Below, one piece after another: positions 41,479 through 49,786 of a stretch of 64,000 nucleotides of DNA. The DNA is from Streptomyces sp. SirexAA-E (GTDB lineage: Bacteria; Actinomycetota; Actinomycetes; Streptomycetales; Streptomycetaceae). The notes beneath the pieces were generated by a model, which was not told the DNA's origin, did no database searches, and was given only the letters and a program-made list of their open reading frames with translations. The DNA is taken from contig NC_015953.1 of the NCBI RefSeq assembly GCF_000177195.2, positions 2,790,001 through 2,854,000 of the forward strand. The letters run 5' to 3'. Both the position numbers and the translations under genes were made by a program. Each line of letters starts with the position of its first letter. The stretch's first letter is position 1.

Positions 41479-42501
41479 TCAGACCGTCTGCTCCCGCGCC
41501 GACGGGCGGCGGCTCGCGATGACCCTATTCGCCAGCGAACGGGGGCTGGTCAGGAAGCCGTACCCCCACGACATGTGCATGGTGGCCAGCGCGACCGGGA
41601 TCTGCGCCCGCGCCTTCAGCGACAGCCCCTTGCCCGCCGGCAGCGACCCGGCGACGATCGCCGCCACGTATCCGGCCGGCACGACGAACGCCCACGGCGT
41701 GACGGCGGCGCCGACGACGATGCCCGCCGCGATCGCGCAGACGGCCGTCGGCGGGGCCAGGTAACGCAGGTTGATCGAGCCGGAGTGATAGCGGGCCACG
41801 ACGTGACGCCAGCGGCCGTAGTCCTTGTACTGCTTGGCGAGCGCGCGGACGCTGGGGCGGGGGCGGTACTGCACCTTCAGCTCCGGCGAGAACCAGATCA
41901 GGCCGCCCGCCTCGCGGATCCGGAAGTTCAGCTCCCAGTCCTGGGCGCGGATGAACTCCACGTTGTAGCCGTCGGCCCGCTCCAGCGCCTCACGGCGGAA
42001 GACCCCCAGATACACCGTCTCGGCCGGGCCCGCCTGCCCACCGGTGTGGAACGCCGCGTTGCCGACGCCGATCTTCGACGTCATCGCGGCGGCGACGGCG
42101 TCCTCCCAGGCGTTCTCGCCCTCGGCGTGCATGATGCCGCCGACGTTCTGCGCGCCGGTCTCCTCCAGGAGCCGGACGGCGGTCGCGATGTAGTTCGGCG
42201 AGAGCATGCCGTGGCCGTCGACCCGTACCACGATCGGGTGGCGCGAGGCCTTGATCGCGGCGTTGAGCGCGGCCGGGGTGCGGCCGGTCGGATTGGCGAC
42301 CGTGTGCACCCGGGAGTCCTCCCGTACCAGCTCAGCGGCTATCTCGTCGGTGCGGTCGACGGAGGGGCCGAGGGCGATGACCACCTCCATCTCGCCGGCG
42401 TACTCCTGCTCCAGGATGTGCCGGACCGAGTTCCTGAGATGACGTTCCTCGTTGAGCACCGGCATGATCACGGAGACGGCGGGGTACTGCGCGGCAGACA
42501 T
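41479..42501 (-). CDS. GT2 family glycosyltransferase
   Basis: 340 residues. The N-terminal GT-A domain has SVIMPVLNEERHLRNSVRHI, an acidic motif VRVDGHGM and the catalytic-loop QDWELNFRIREAGG. Two or three membrane helices near the C-terminus (AVCAIAAGIVVGAAVTPWAF) tether it to the membrane. It is similar to succinoglycan or exopolysaccharide glycosyltransferases and probably extends a lipid-linked glycan inside the cell. It is the only minus-strand gene inside the LCP cluster and is divergent from LCP 4 across 191 bp. Confidence 0.9.
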   Translation of the reverse strand: MSAAQYPAVSVIMPVLNEERHLRNSVRHILEQEYAGEMEVVIALGPSVDRTDEIAAELVREDSRVHTVANPTGRTPAALNAAIKASRHPIVVRVDGHGMLSPNYIATAVRLLEETGAQNVGGIMHAEGENAWEDAVAAAMTSKIGVGNAAFHTGGQAGPAETVYLGVFRREALERADGYNVEFIRAQDWELNFRIREAGGLIWFSPELKVQYRPRPSVRALAKQYKDYGRWRHVVARYHSGSINLRYLAPPTAVCAIAAGIVVGAAVTPWAFVVPAGYVAAIVAGSLPAGKGLSLKARAQIPVALATMHMSWGYGFLTSPRSLANRVIASRRPSAREQTV

Positions 42502-42692
42502 GTGGTCCTCGGGGGTCCTCGGGGGAGCCGGGCGTCCCGGGGGTGGCTCGCACCCGGGAAGCGGCGTGATTCGGCCGCCACGTTACCGCGAACGGGGGAC
42601 AGGGGCGCGCGCCGCCGGGGTCTCCCCCCTGGTGCGCAGATCGTATGGGCCTACCGTGCGAATGTCCTACTAACACAGCGGAGGTGTCCCTC

Positions 42693-44210
42693 GTGCCCAC
42701 ACCGCCCCGACCGCCCCGTCCGCCGCACCCCCGCACCGCTCCCCCGCAGCGCCGGCCGGCCCGGCAGCCCGCGGTCCGGGCCCGCTCCGAAGACCGGGCC
42801 CGGAAGCGGTCCCGCGGCCGGAAGACACCGCCCCGGTGGGGCATGCGCGTGGCCACCGGACTCTCCGTGCTGGTGCTCGGCGCGAGCGGGATCGGACACG
42901 CGGTGGTGACCGGCCTGGAGGGCGGGATCGACCGGGTCGACCCGTTCAAGGACATGAAGAACCGGCCCCCCGGCGGCCACGGCCTCAACCTGCTGCTCGT
43001 CGGCACCGACAGCCGCGACAAGATCACCGCGGCCGAGAAGACGACGTACAAGCTGGGCGGAGCCCCCTGCCACTGCACCGACACCCTCATGCTCGTCCAC
43101 CTCTCGGCCGACCGGCAGCGGGCCAGCGTGGTCAGTCTGCCGCGCGACAGCTACGCCGAGATCCCCTCGCACACCGACCGGACCACCGGCGAGGAGCACT
43201 CGGCCCACCCGGTCAAGCTCAACGCCGCGTACGCCGAGGGCGGCCCGCACCTGACCGTGCGGACCGTGGAGCAGATGACCGGCGTCAAGATCGACCACTA
43301 CCTGGAGGCCGACTTCACCAGCTTCATGAAGACGGTCGACGCCGTGGGCGGGGTGGAGATCTGCACCGCCGAGCCGCTGAAGGACTCCTACACGGGCCTC
43401 GACATGGCCGCGGGCACCCACAAGCTGGACGGTGGGCAGGCCCTGCAGTACGTGCGCTCGCGCCACATCGACGGGGCCGCCGACCTGGGCCGGATGGAGC
43501 GCCAGCAGAAGTTCGTGGCCGCGCTGGTCGGTCAGGCGACCAGCGGCGGCGTGCTGACCGACCCGGCGAAGTTCCAGAAGGTCGCGTCGACGACGCTCGA
43601 CGCGATCCGGGCCGACAAGGGGTTCGGTACGGAGCAGATGCTGGAGCTCGGCAAGGCGATGCGCGGGTTCACACCGGCGTCGTCCGAGTTCACCTCCGTG
43701 CCGCTGGCGGACGACAGCTACCAGGTCAAGGGCCTCGGGTCCACGGTGAAGTGGGACGAGGCGAAGTCCAGGAAGCTCTTCCAGGCGCTGCGCGAGGACA
43801 AGCCGCTCGCCCCGGCACTGCCCGCCCGGCCCAAGGCTGCCCCGGTCGACGTGGCGCCCGAGCAGATCAAGGTCCAGGTCTACAACGGGACGACGAAGGA
43901 CGGGCTCGGCCAGGAGGTGGACAAGGCCCTGCGCGCCACCGGCTTCGACACCACCCGGGCCCCCCGCGGCGGCGGCCCCGGCGACCTGAAGCAGACGCTG
44001 ATCACCTTCGATCCACGGTGGGACCGGTCGGCGAAGGCGCTGGCCACCGCGTTGCCCGGCAGCGAACTGAAGGCCGTGAAGGGGCAGGGCGGGACGCTGA
44101 ACGTGACGGCGGGCGCGAACTTCACCAAGGTACGGGCGGTGAAGGGCGAGCGGCCGGAGGGGGGCGAGTTCGGGGCGGTCACCGGAGACCAGGTGGCCTG
44201 CCCGTCGTAG
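42693..44210 (+). CDS. LCP family protein 4 with LytR_C domain
   Basis: 505 residues from GTG 42693, chosen for the GGAGG 8 bp upstream; an in-frame ATG at 42645 is less likely. A Pro/Arg-rich N-terminus precedes a weak membrane helix (ATGLSVLVLGASGIGHAVV). LCP motifs are LLLVGTDSRDKITAAEKT, CTDTLMLVHLSADRQ, VSLPRDSYAEIPSH, KLNAAYAEGGPHL, VGGVEICTAEPL and QYVRSRHIDGAADLGRME. The C-terminal LytR_C domain starts at IKVQVYNGTTKDGLG. It probably attaches a wall polymer. Confidence 0.92.
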   Translation: MPTPPRPPRPPHPRTAPPQRRPARQPAVRARSEDRARKRSRGRKTPPRWGMRVATGLSVLVLGASGIGHAVVTGLEGGIDRVDPFKDMKNRPPGGHGLNLLLVGTDSRDKITAAEKTTYKLGGAPCHCTDTLMLVHLSADRQRASVVSLPRDSYAEIPSHTDRTTGEEHSAHPVKLNAAYAEGGPHLTVRTVEQMTGVKIDHYLEADFTSFMKTVDAVGGVEICTAEPLKDSYTGLDMAAGTHKLDGGQALQYVRSRHIDGAADLGRMERQQKFVAALVGQATSGGVLTDPAKFQKVASTTLDAIRADKGFGTEQMLELGKAMRGFTPASSEFTSVPLADDSYQVKGLGSTVKWDEAKSRKLFQALREDKPLAPALPARPKAAPVDVAPEQIKVQVYNGTTKDGLGQEVDKALRATGFDTTRAPRGGGPGDLKQTLITFDPRWDRSAKALATALPGSELKAVKGQGGTLNVTAGANFTKVRAVKGERPEGGEFGAVTGDQVACPS

Positions 44211-44227
44211 GACTCCGCCGTATCCCT

Positions 44228-44256
44228 GGGGCGGGCCCGGTCGCCGGGCCCGCCCC
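44228..44256 (+). terminator. Terminator downstream of LCP 4
   Basis: A 13-bp perfect stem (GGGGCGGGCCCGG) with a 3-nt loop, 18 bp past the LCP 4 stop. Confidence 0.75.
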
Positions 44257-44398
44257 ACCGCTGTGCGCCGGCCCCTGAGCCGAGGAGGGACGAGGTCCGC
44301 GCACTCCTGTGGCTCAGCCGGTACCGCCGATGCGGCCGGCGACGGCCTGGGCCTCTCCGCGGCCGTCGTCCGGTTCCGCGATCGTACCGGCACCGGAT

Positions 44399-44464
44399 TC
44401 TAGCAACGCTAGACAATCGAGCGGCTATCCATCTAGCATCGACTTAGAACCTAGCGACGCTAGA
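44399..44464 (+). promoter_or_regulatory. Promoter flanked by repeated CTAGC palindromes
   Basis: Two near-identical 15-bp palindromes, TCTAGC-AAC-GCTAGA (44399-44413) and CCTAGC-GAC-GCTAGA (44450-44464), with an imperfect third (44432-44448). Between them sits a promoter with -35 TAGACA (44410-44415), an 18-bp spacer and -10 TAGCAT (44434-44439). One palindrome overlaps the -35, one the -10 and one the likely transcript start. This is a typical repressor operator layout for the DUF1772 gene at 44494. Confidence 0.7.
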
Positions 44465-44493
44465 AGCCGCTGGGCGCCACCCTGGGAGGGGAC

Positions 44494-44943
44494 ATGCAGG
44501 ACGCACTGGCCGTCGTGACGGTCGTCGTGGTCGGAGTGATGGTGGGCGTGGAGTTCGCGGTGGCGGTCTTCGTCAACCCGATCCTGGACCGGCTCCCGGA
44601 CAACGGCGGCATCGGCGCCCGCAGCGACGGGGCACGCCTCCTCGGCCGCGTGATGCCGTTCTGGTACATCGGCTCGATGGTCCTGGGCGCGGTGTGGGCC
44701 ACGCTGGCGTGGGGCGACCCGGGGGTCTGGCTCATCGTCGCGGGCGCGGCTCTGCTCGTACTGAGCGTGGTGATGTCGGTCGTGCTGCTCGTGCCGATCA
44801 ACTCACGGGTCGCGACCTGGACGCGCGAAGGCGCTCCGGCCGACTGGAAGCAGCAGATGGGGCGGTGGGACCGCTACCACTACGTCCGGGTGGGGGTCAT
44901 CGTGGCCGCCTTCGCCCTGCTCGCCACCGCTCTCGCCCGCTGA
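44494..44943 (+). CDS. DUF1772 family membrane protein
   Basis: 149 residues with four membrane helices (AVVTVVVVGVMVGVEFAVAV; WYIGSMVLGAVWATLAW; WLIVAGAALLVLSVVMSVVL; YVRVGVIVAAFALLATAL). The conserved NSRVATW and WDRYHYVRV segments fit DUF1772 (anthrone oxygenase-like) proteins. Its physiological substrate is unknown. The start ATG has GGGAGGGG upstream. It is monocistronic, between two terminators, and has an operator-rich promoter, which suggests inducible expression. Confidence 0.82.
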   Translation: MQDALAVVTVVVVGVMVGVEFAVAVFVNPILDRLPDNGGIGARSDGARLLGRVMPFWYIGSMVLGAVWATLAWGDPGVWLIVAGAALLVLSVVMSVVLLVPINSRVATWTREGAPADWKQQMGRWDRYHYVRVGVIVAAFALLATALAR

Positions 44944-44950
44944 CCGGGCA

Positions 44951-44994
44951 CACGAAGAGGGGGTGCCGGCCGCGGCCGGCACCCCCTCTTCGTG
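44951..44994. terminator. 22-bp perfect hairpin, bidirectional terminator
   Basis: A perfect 44-bp inverted repeat without a loop (arms 44951-44972 and 44973-44994), between the convergent DUF1772 and thioesterase genes, 7 bp from each stop codon region. Confidence 0.88.
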
Positions 44995-45001
44995 ACGGGC
45001 C

Positions 45002-45550
45002 TCAGTCGTCGATGCCGTCGGCGGCCCGCTGCTCCCGCAGCTCCTTGATCGCGCGCCGCCGGGCGAGGCGGTGGGTGCGCCTGATCTGCGCCTCCTGGTA
45101 ACGCCGCTTGTCGCGCTCCGTCTCCGGGACCACCTGCGGTACCTGGCGGGGCCGACCGGCCTCGTCGACGGCCGCGAAGACCAGGTAGGCGCTGCCCACC
45201 TGCTGGGCGGGCGTCGACTCGTTCCACCGCTCGGCCATGACGCGGACGCCGACCTCCATCGAGGAGCGGCCGGTCCAGTTCACCTGGGCGCGGACGTGGA
45301 CGAGGTCACCGACGCGGACCGGCTCCAGGAAGACCATCTCGTCCATCGAGGCCGTGACCGCCGGGCCGCCGGAGTGCCGGCCGGCGACCGCGCCCGCCGC
45401 GTCGTCGACCAGCTTCATGATCACGCCACCGTGCACCGTGCCCAGGAGGTTGGTGTCGCTGCCGGTCATGATGTGGCTGAGGGTGGTCCGGGAGGCCGAG
45501 GTCGGCTTGGCCGGAATCTCACCCTCCGGGGTCTGGGCCTGTTCTGTCAT
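45002..45550 (-). CDS. Acyl-CoA thioesterase (hotdog fold)
   Basis: 182 residues of the BACH/YciA type. The catalytic region is HIMTGSDTNLLGTVHGGVIM, with the conserved N-L-x-G-x-x-H-G-G motif, and MDEMVFLEPVRVGDLVHVRA follows. It would hydrolyse acyl-CoA esters to the free acid and CoA in the cytoplasm. The last ~40 residues are a basic helical extension (RRTHRLARRRAIKELREQRA). ATG 45550 has GGAGG a few bases upstream. Confidence 0.92.
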   Translation of the reverse strand: MTEQAQTPEGEIPAKPTSASRTTLSHIMTGSDTNLLGTVHGGVIMKLVDDAAGAVAGRHSGGPAVTASMDEMVFLEPVRVGDLVHVRAQVNWTGRSSMEVGVRVMAERWNESTPAQQVGSAYLVFAAVDEAGRPRQVPQVVPETERDKRRYQEAQIRRTHRLARRRAIKELREQRAADGIDD

Positions 45551-45679
45551 GCCCTCCACCTTATGCGGGGGCATGCGGTGGCTTGCCCCCGGTTGCAATG
45601 CATCAGCTTCGCAACAGCCCTGGTCCAGATTCCGGTACGCCCTGTAAGAGCCACAGGTCGAGACGGCACACTGTTCCCC

Positions 45680-46972
45680 ATGAGCGATTGGCCCGAGGGG
45701 CGGAACGGCGGACCCGGCGAGCGCTATGGGCAGGGCAGTGCGAGCCCGCGGCCCGAGGGCGCCCGCGCCATGCCTCACGTCCGTCGGCGCCCCGCGCCGC
45801 AGCCCCAGTCCCCGCCCCGGATCCCGCCGCAGCCGGGCGGTGTCCCGGGCCACGCGGACGCCCCCGGTTACGACAGCGGCTACAACACGGGCCAGGTCTA
45901 CGGCGGCGGCGCGGGCCGCGGCCCCGGCGGCGGCGGACACGGCGGCGGCCCTCGCGGCGGCGACAGCGGATACGTCCGGCCGCGCCCCGCACCGAACTGG
46001 GGCCGGCGCCTCAAGGTCGGCGCGCTGTCCCTGGTCGTGGTGGTGCTGGCCGTCTCCGTCGGGACCTACTTCTGGGCCGACGGCAAGCTCAAGCGCGAGG
46101 TCGACCTCTCCAAGGTCATCGACCGCCCCTCCGAGGGCGACGGCACGAACTACCTGATCGTCGGTTCCGACAGCCGTGAGGGCATGACGGACGAGGACAA
46201 GAAGAAGCTGCACACCGGCTCCGCCGAGGGCAAGCGGACCGACTCGATGATGATCCTGCACGACGGCTCCAACGGCCCGACGCTGGTCTCCCTGCCCCGC
46301 GACTCGAACGTCGAGATCCCCTCCTTCGTCGGCTCGGAGTCCGGCAAGAAGTACGAGGGCACGGGCCGGACCGTGAAGCTGAACGCCGCCTACGCGGAGG
46401 ACGGCCCGGAACTGCTGGTCCGCACGGTCGAGTTCAACACCGGACTGCGCATCGACCACTACGTCGAGATCGGCTTCGGCGGCTTCGCCAACATCGTGGA
46501 CGCGATCGGCGGCGTGGAGCTGGACATCCCGAAGGCCTTCAAGGACAAGAAGTCAGGCGCCGACTTCCAGGCCGGTAAGCAGACGCTGAACGGCGAGCAG
46601 TCCCTCGCCTTCGTCCGCACCCGGTACGCCTTCGCGGGCAGCGACCTGGACCGTACGAAGAACCAGCAGAAGTTCCTCGCCGCCCTGGCCTCCCAGACGG
46701 CGACACCGTCCACGGTCCTCAACCCGTTCAAGCTCTACCCGACGATGGGCGCGGGCCTGGACACGCTGATCGTCGACAAGGACATGTCGCTCTGGTCGCT
46801 GGGCAACATGTTCTTCGCGATGAAGGGCGTCACCGGCGGCGACGGCACGTCGATGAACATCCCGCTCACGGGCCAGAGCGTGAACGGCAACCTCGTCTGG
46901 GACAAGGACAAGGTCAAGCAGCTCGTGGAGCAGTTGAAGAACGACGACAAGGTCACGGTCAAGGGCAGCTGA
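45680..46972 (+). CDS. LCP family protein 5
   Basis: 430 residues. The N-terminal ~110 residues are Gly/Pro/Arg-rich with a Tyr-Gly-Gly patch, followed by a membrane helix (VGALSLVVVVLAVSVGTYFW). LCP motifs are YLIVGSDSREGMTDEDKKK, RTDSMMILHDGSNG, SLPRDSNVEIPSF, KLNAAYAEDGPELL, IGGVELDIPKAF and AFVRTRYAFAGSDLDRTK. There is no LytR_C domain. The ATG at 45680 lacks a ribosome-binding site, so the gene may be leaderless. It is divergent from the thioesterase. Confidence 0.92.
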   Translation: MSDWPEGRNGGPGERYGQGSASPRPEGARAMPHVRRRPAPQPQSPPRIPPQPGGVPGHADAPGYDSGYNTGQVYGGGAGRGPGGGGHGGGPRGGDSGYVRPRPAPNWGRRLKVGALSLVVVVLAVSVGTYFWADGKLKREVDLSKVIDRPSEGDGTNYLIVGSDSREGMTDEDKKKLHTGSAEGKRTDSMMILHDGSNGPTLVSLPRDSNVEIPSFVGSESGKKYEGTGRTVKLNAAYAEDGPELLVRTVEFNTGLRIDHYVEIGFGGFANIVDAIGGVELDIPKAFKDKKSGADFQAGKQTLNGEQSLAFVRTRYAFAGSDLDRTKNQQKFLAALASQTATPSTVLNPFKLYPTMGAGLDTLIVDKDMSLWSLGNMFFAMKGVTGGDGTSMNIPLTGQSVNGNLVWDKDKVKQLVEQLKNDDKVTVKGS

Positions 46973-47004
46973 CGGTCCGGTTCCCGGGCGAGGCACTCCT
47001 CGCT

Positions 47005-47024
47005 CCCGGGCACCGCTGCCCGGG
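47005..47024. terminator. Putative hairpin between LCP 5 and ferritin-like gene
   Basis: An 8-bp stem, CCCGGGCA-CCGC-TGCCCGGG, in the 58-bp gap between convergent genes. A second imperfect stem lies just before it (46982-47010). Confidence 0.55.
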
Positions 47025-47030
47025 CGGCCG

Positions 47031-47582
47031 TCAGGCGCTCTCGGACCCCGACGGCTGGTACAGGTCGTTCAGCTCGTCGGCGTGGTCCTCCTCCTCCTTG
47101 AGGATGTCCTCGATGAGGCGCCGCGTCGTGGGGTCGCTCTCGCCGATCCAGCGCACGATCTCGGTGTACGTCTCGATGACGATCCGCTCGGCGACGAAGT
47201 TCTCCCGGATCATGCCCTGGAGGTCGGTCTCCGCCGGCGTCTCGTACTCCGTGTGGGAGCGGGCGACGAGGGTGGCGGGGTCCATGTCCGGACTGCCGCC
47301 CAGCTGGTTGATCCGGTCGGACACGCGCTGGAAGTGGTCGAGCTCCTCACCGGCGTGCTCACGGAACATGTCCGCAACCTGCTCCCGGTGGATGCCCTGC
47401 GCCACGATCGCGTTCTGCGTGTAGCGCAGGTAGCAGACCATCTCGGTGGCGACGACCTGGTTGAGCACGTCGATGAGGCGTTCCAGGTCGGCGGTGTTGG
47501 CGGGGGTGACCGGGCCCTGGGTGATGTTCCGCCGGGCCTCTTCGCGGATCTTGGTGACGTCGATGGCGAACTGGTTCGGCAT
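47031..47582 (-). CDS. Ferritin-like (bacterioferritin/DPS-type) protein
   Basis: 183 residues, predicted four-helix bundle. Di-iron or ferroxidase-type residues are in VVATEMVCYLRY, REHAGEELDHFQRVSDRI (ExxH pattern), NFVAERIVIETYTEIV and LKEEEDHADELNDL. The protein probably stores iron or protects against peroxide. It resembles bacterioferritin-like proteins of actinobacteria but lacks an obvious heme methionine, so DPS-like is equally possible. The ATG at 47582 is followed by the usual MPNQFAIDV. Confidence 0.85.
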   Translation of the reverse strand: MPNQFAIDVTKIREEARRNITQGPVTPANTADLERLIDVLNQVVATEMVCYLRYTQNAIVAQGIHREQVADMFREHAGEELDHFQRVSDRINQLGGSPDMDPATLVARSHTEYETPAETDLQGMIRENFVAERIVIETYTEIVRWIGESDPTTRRLIEDILKEEEDHADELNDLYQPSGSESA

Positions 47583-48019
47583 GTTTCTTCCCCTTTGTCA
47601 GCACTGGTTCCCTTTGTCGGCATCGGCATCGTAAGGGGAGGTGTGCGGGGCGTACGTCAGGCTCGCCCACGCGGCACCGGCGCCGGCTCCGGCCGCCCGA
47701 GGGCGAGTGCCGCGCGTGTCGGCCGTCCCCTGGGCGCCGTATTCCGGCCGCCGGAATCCATGCCTCCTCCCACGGAAGCCGTCGCAGGGTGGCCGGATCA
47801 CGCTCCGTTCAGGACAGAGATCCGGGCCGCACTCCGTCGATACGCGCAGCGCATTGCATGTTCCTGTCATAAGGTTGCGCGGATTCACGTCGCGTTCGAC
47901 GCCCGGAAATCGACTGTCCGACAGAGCCCTGCCGTGGGGCCGGTGGCCGGTCATAGCGTCAACGGGTACCCAGCAGCGCGCCCAGCCGGCCAGGCGGGCG
48001 CTCGACGAACGGGAAACAC
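47583..48019. other. Divergent intergenic region ferritin-like / secreted SH3-like gene
   Basis: About 437 bp without a supported gene. A -10-like TAAGGT on the plus strand (47870-47875) could serve the downstream secreted protein, but no -35 is visible. No strong repeats or RNA gene seen. Confidence 0.4.
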
Positions 48020-48382
48020 GTGAAGAGAAGCAAGCTCTGGACCTCGCTGGCCCTCCCCTTCCTGGTCGCCTCCGCGACCCTGGTGGCCGCCCCTGTCGCA
48101 AGCGCCGCGACCTCCGGCACCGCCGCGTGTACGCACCCGGCGTGGTCCAACAAGGACTCCGGGTCCGGATACGTGGCCGGCAGCTCCGCGCCGCTGCGCA
48201 CCGGCCCCAGCGCCGACTGCCCCACCACGGCCACGGTCTACGGCGCGCTCCTGTACTACCACTGCTACGTGACCAACTCCGCGGGGAACACCTGGACCCA
48301 CGCGCGCATCGACGGCACCCAGATCAACGGCTGGATCTACGACGGCAACCTGACCAACAGCGGGGCCGTCAAGCACTGCTGA
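48020..48382 (+). CDS. Small secreted SH3-like protein
   Basis: 120 residues from a GTG start. Signal peptide at 1-29 (LWTSLALPFLVASATLVAAP, cleavage after ASA). The mature part has the bacterial SH3 pattern SSAPLRTGPSADC, WTHARIDGTQINGWIYDGNL and four cysteines (Cys37, Cys67, Cys82, Cys120) that could pair outside the cell. Such domains often bind cell wall peptides. No catalytic domain is attached, so it may be a small wall-binding protein or effector. Confidence 0.82.
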   Translation: MKRSKLWTSLALPFLVASATLVAAPVASAATSGTAACTHPAWSNKDSGSGYVAGSSAPLRTGPSADCPTTATVYGALLYYHCYVTNSAGNTWTHARIDGTQINGWIYDGNLTNSGAVKHC

Positions 48383-48400
48383 CCCGGCCCGGACCGGAAG

Positions 48401-48434
48401 CGCGCGGCCCCCGGCGGATGCCGGGGGCCGCGCG
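48401..48434. terminator. Bidirectional terminator (15-bp stem)
   Basis: Arms 48401-48415 and 48420-48434 with loop GGAT, between the convergent SH3-like gene and the acyl-CoA dehydrogenase gene. Confidence 0.8.
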
Positions 48435-48453
48435 TGACTGCGGTGGGGACGCC

Positions 48454-49620
48454 TTACGGCAGGTTGCGCGCCATGACGATGCGCTGGACCTGGTTGGTGC
48501 CCTCGTAGATCTGGGTGATCTTGGCGTCGCGCATCATGCGCTCGACCGGGTAGTCCCGCGTGTAGCCGTAGCCGCCGAGCAGCTGGACGGCGTCCGTGGT
48601 GACCTCCATCGCGACGTCGGAGGCGAAGCACTTGGCCGCGGCGCCCTGGAAGGTGAGGTCGGCGTCGCCGCGCTCGGACTTGGCGGCGGCCGCGTAGGTG
48701 AGCTGGCGGGCGGCCTCGATCTTCATCGCCATGTCGGCGAGCATGAACTGGATGCCCTGGAAGTCGGCGATCGGCTTGCCGAACTGCTTGCGCTCCTTGA
48801 CGTACCCCTTGGCGTAGTCGAGGGCGCCCTGGGCGATGCCGAGGGCCTGGGCCGCGATCGTGATGCGGGTGTGGTCCAGCGTCTTCATCGCCGTGGCGAA
48901 GCCGGTGCCCTCCTCGCCGATCATGCGGTCGGCGGGGATGCGGACGTTGTCGAGGTAGACCTCGCGCGTCGGGGAGCCCTTGATGCCGAGCTTGCGCTCC
49001 GGGGCGCCGAAGGAGACGCCCTCGTCCGACTTCTCGACGACGAACGCCGAGATGCCCTTCGAGCGCTTGGTCGGGTCGGTGACGGCCATGACCGTGTAGT
49101 ACTCGGAGACGCCCGCGTTGGTGATCCAGCGCTTCACTCCGTCGAGTACCCAGAAGTCGCCGTCGCGCACGGCCTTGGTCTTCATGCCGGCCGCGTCGGA
49201 GCCGGCGTCCGGCTCGGAGAGGGCGTACGAGAACATCGCGTCGCCCTTGGCGAGCGGACCCAGGTACTTCCTCTTGAGCGCCTCGGAGCCGGAGAGGATC
49301 ACCGGCAGCGAGCCCAGCTTGTTCACGGCCGGGATGAGGGAGGACGACGCGCAGGCGCGGGCCACCTCCTCGATCACGATGACGGTGGCGAGCGCGTCGG
49401 CGCCCGCGCCGCCGTACTCCTCCGGGACGTGGACCGCGTGCAGGTCCGAGGCCACCAGCGCGTCCAGCGCCTCCTGCGGGAAGCGCGCCTCCTCGTCGAC
49501 CGCGGCGGCGAACGGGGCGATCTTCGCCTCGGCGAGCGAACGGATCGTCTCGCGGAGCATGTCGTGCTCCTCGGCCGGACGGTACAGGTCGAAATCGGTC
49601 GAACCCGCCAAGACGTTCAC
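48454..49620 (-). CDS. Acyl-CoA dehydrogenase
   Basis: 388 residues of the FAD-dependent acyl-CoA dehydrogenase family. It has FSYALSEPDAGSDAAGMKTK (FAD and substrate contact), WITNAGVSEYYTVMAVTD, RKQFGKPIADFQGIQFMLAD and the C-terminal LLGGYGYTRDYPVERMMRDA and QIYEGTNQVQRIVMAR; the Glu of YEGT is the usual catalytic base. It corresponds in synteny to fadE25 of M. tuberculosis (Rv3274c), next to purE and purK. The start is GTG 49620. The upstream region holds an inverted repeat at 49637-49650. Confidence 0.95.
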   Translation of the reverse strand: MNVLAGSTDFDLYRPAEEHDMLRETIRSLAEAKIAPFAAAVDEEARFPQEALDALVASDLHAVHVPEEYGGAGADALATVIVIEEVARACASSSLIPAVNKLGSLPVILSGSEALKRKYLGPLAKGDAMFSYALSEPDAGSDAAGMKTKAVRDGDFWVLDGVKRWITNAGVSEYYTVMAVTDPTKRSKGISAFVVEKSDEGVSFGAPERKLGIKGSPTREVYLDNVRIPADRMIGEEGTGFATAMKTLDHTRITIAAQALGIAQGALDYAKGYVKERKQFGKPIADFQGIQFMLADMAMKIEAARQLTYAAAAKSERGDADLTFQGAAAKCFASDVAMEVTTDAVQLLGGYGYTRDYPVERMMRDAKITQIYEGTNQVQRIVMARNLP

Positions 49621-49636
49621 TCCCCAACGATGCTAA

Positions 49637-49650
49637 CTACTGTTAAGTAA
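49637..49650. promoter_or_regulatory. Inverted repeat in the acyl-CoA dehydrogenase promoter region
   Basis: CTACT-GTTA-AGTAA (plus strand), an almost perfect 5-4-5 palindrome just upstream of the GTG start at 49620, in an AT-rich patch. It resembles operators of TetR-type fatty-acid regulators. Confidence 0.4.
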
Positions 49651-49786
49651 CCCAATTTTAGTGGCCGGGTCTCCCGGTGGCATACAGGCAGGGCGCGTGA
49701 GCTTGCCGACAGCTGCGGACGGACGTGGTACGGGCCCCGGATATGCTCGGCCCCGCACGTCTGTCCGCACCGTTCAGGAGCACCTC

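Noticed and set aside
47641..49650. A 669-codon plus-strand frame
   Set aside because: It runs antisense to the acyl-CoA dehydrogenase gene and across non-coding sequence; no domain is recognisable.
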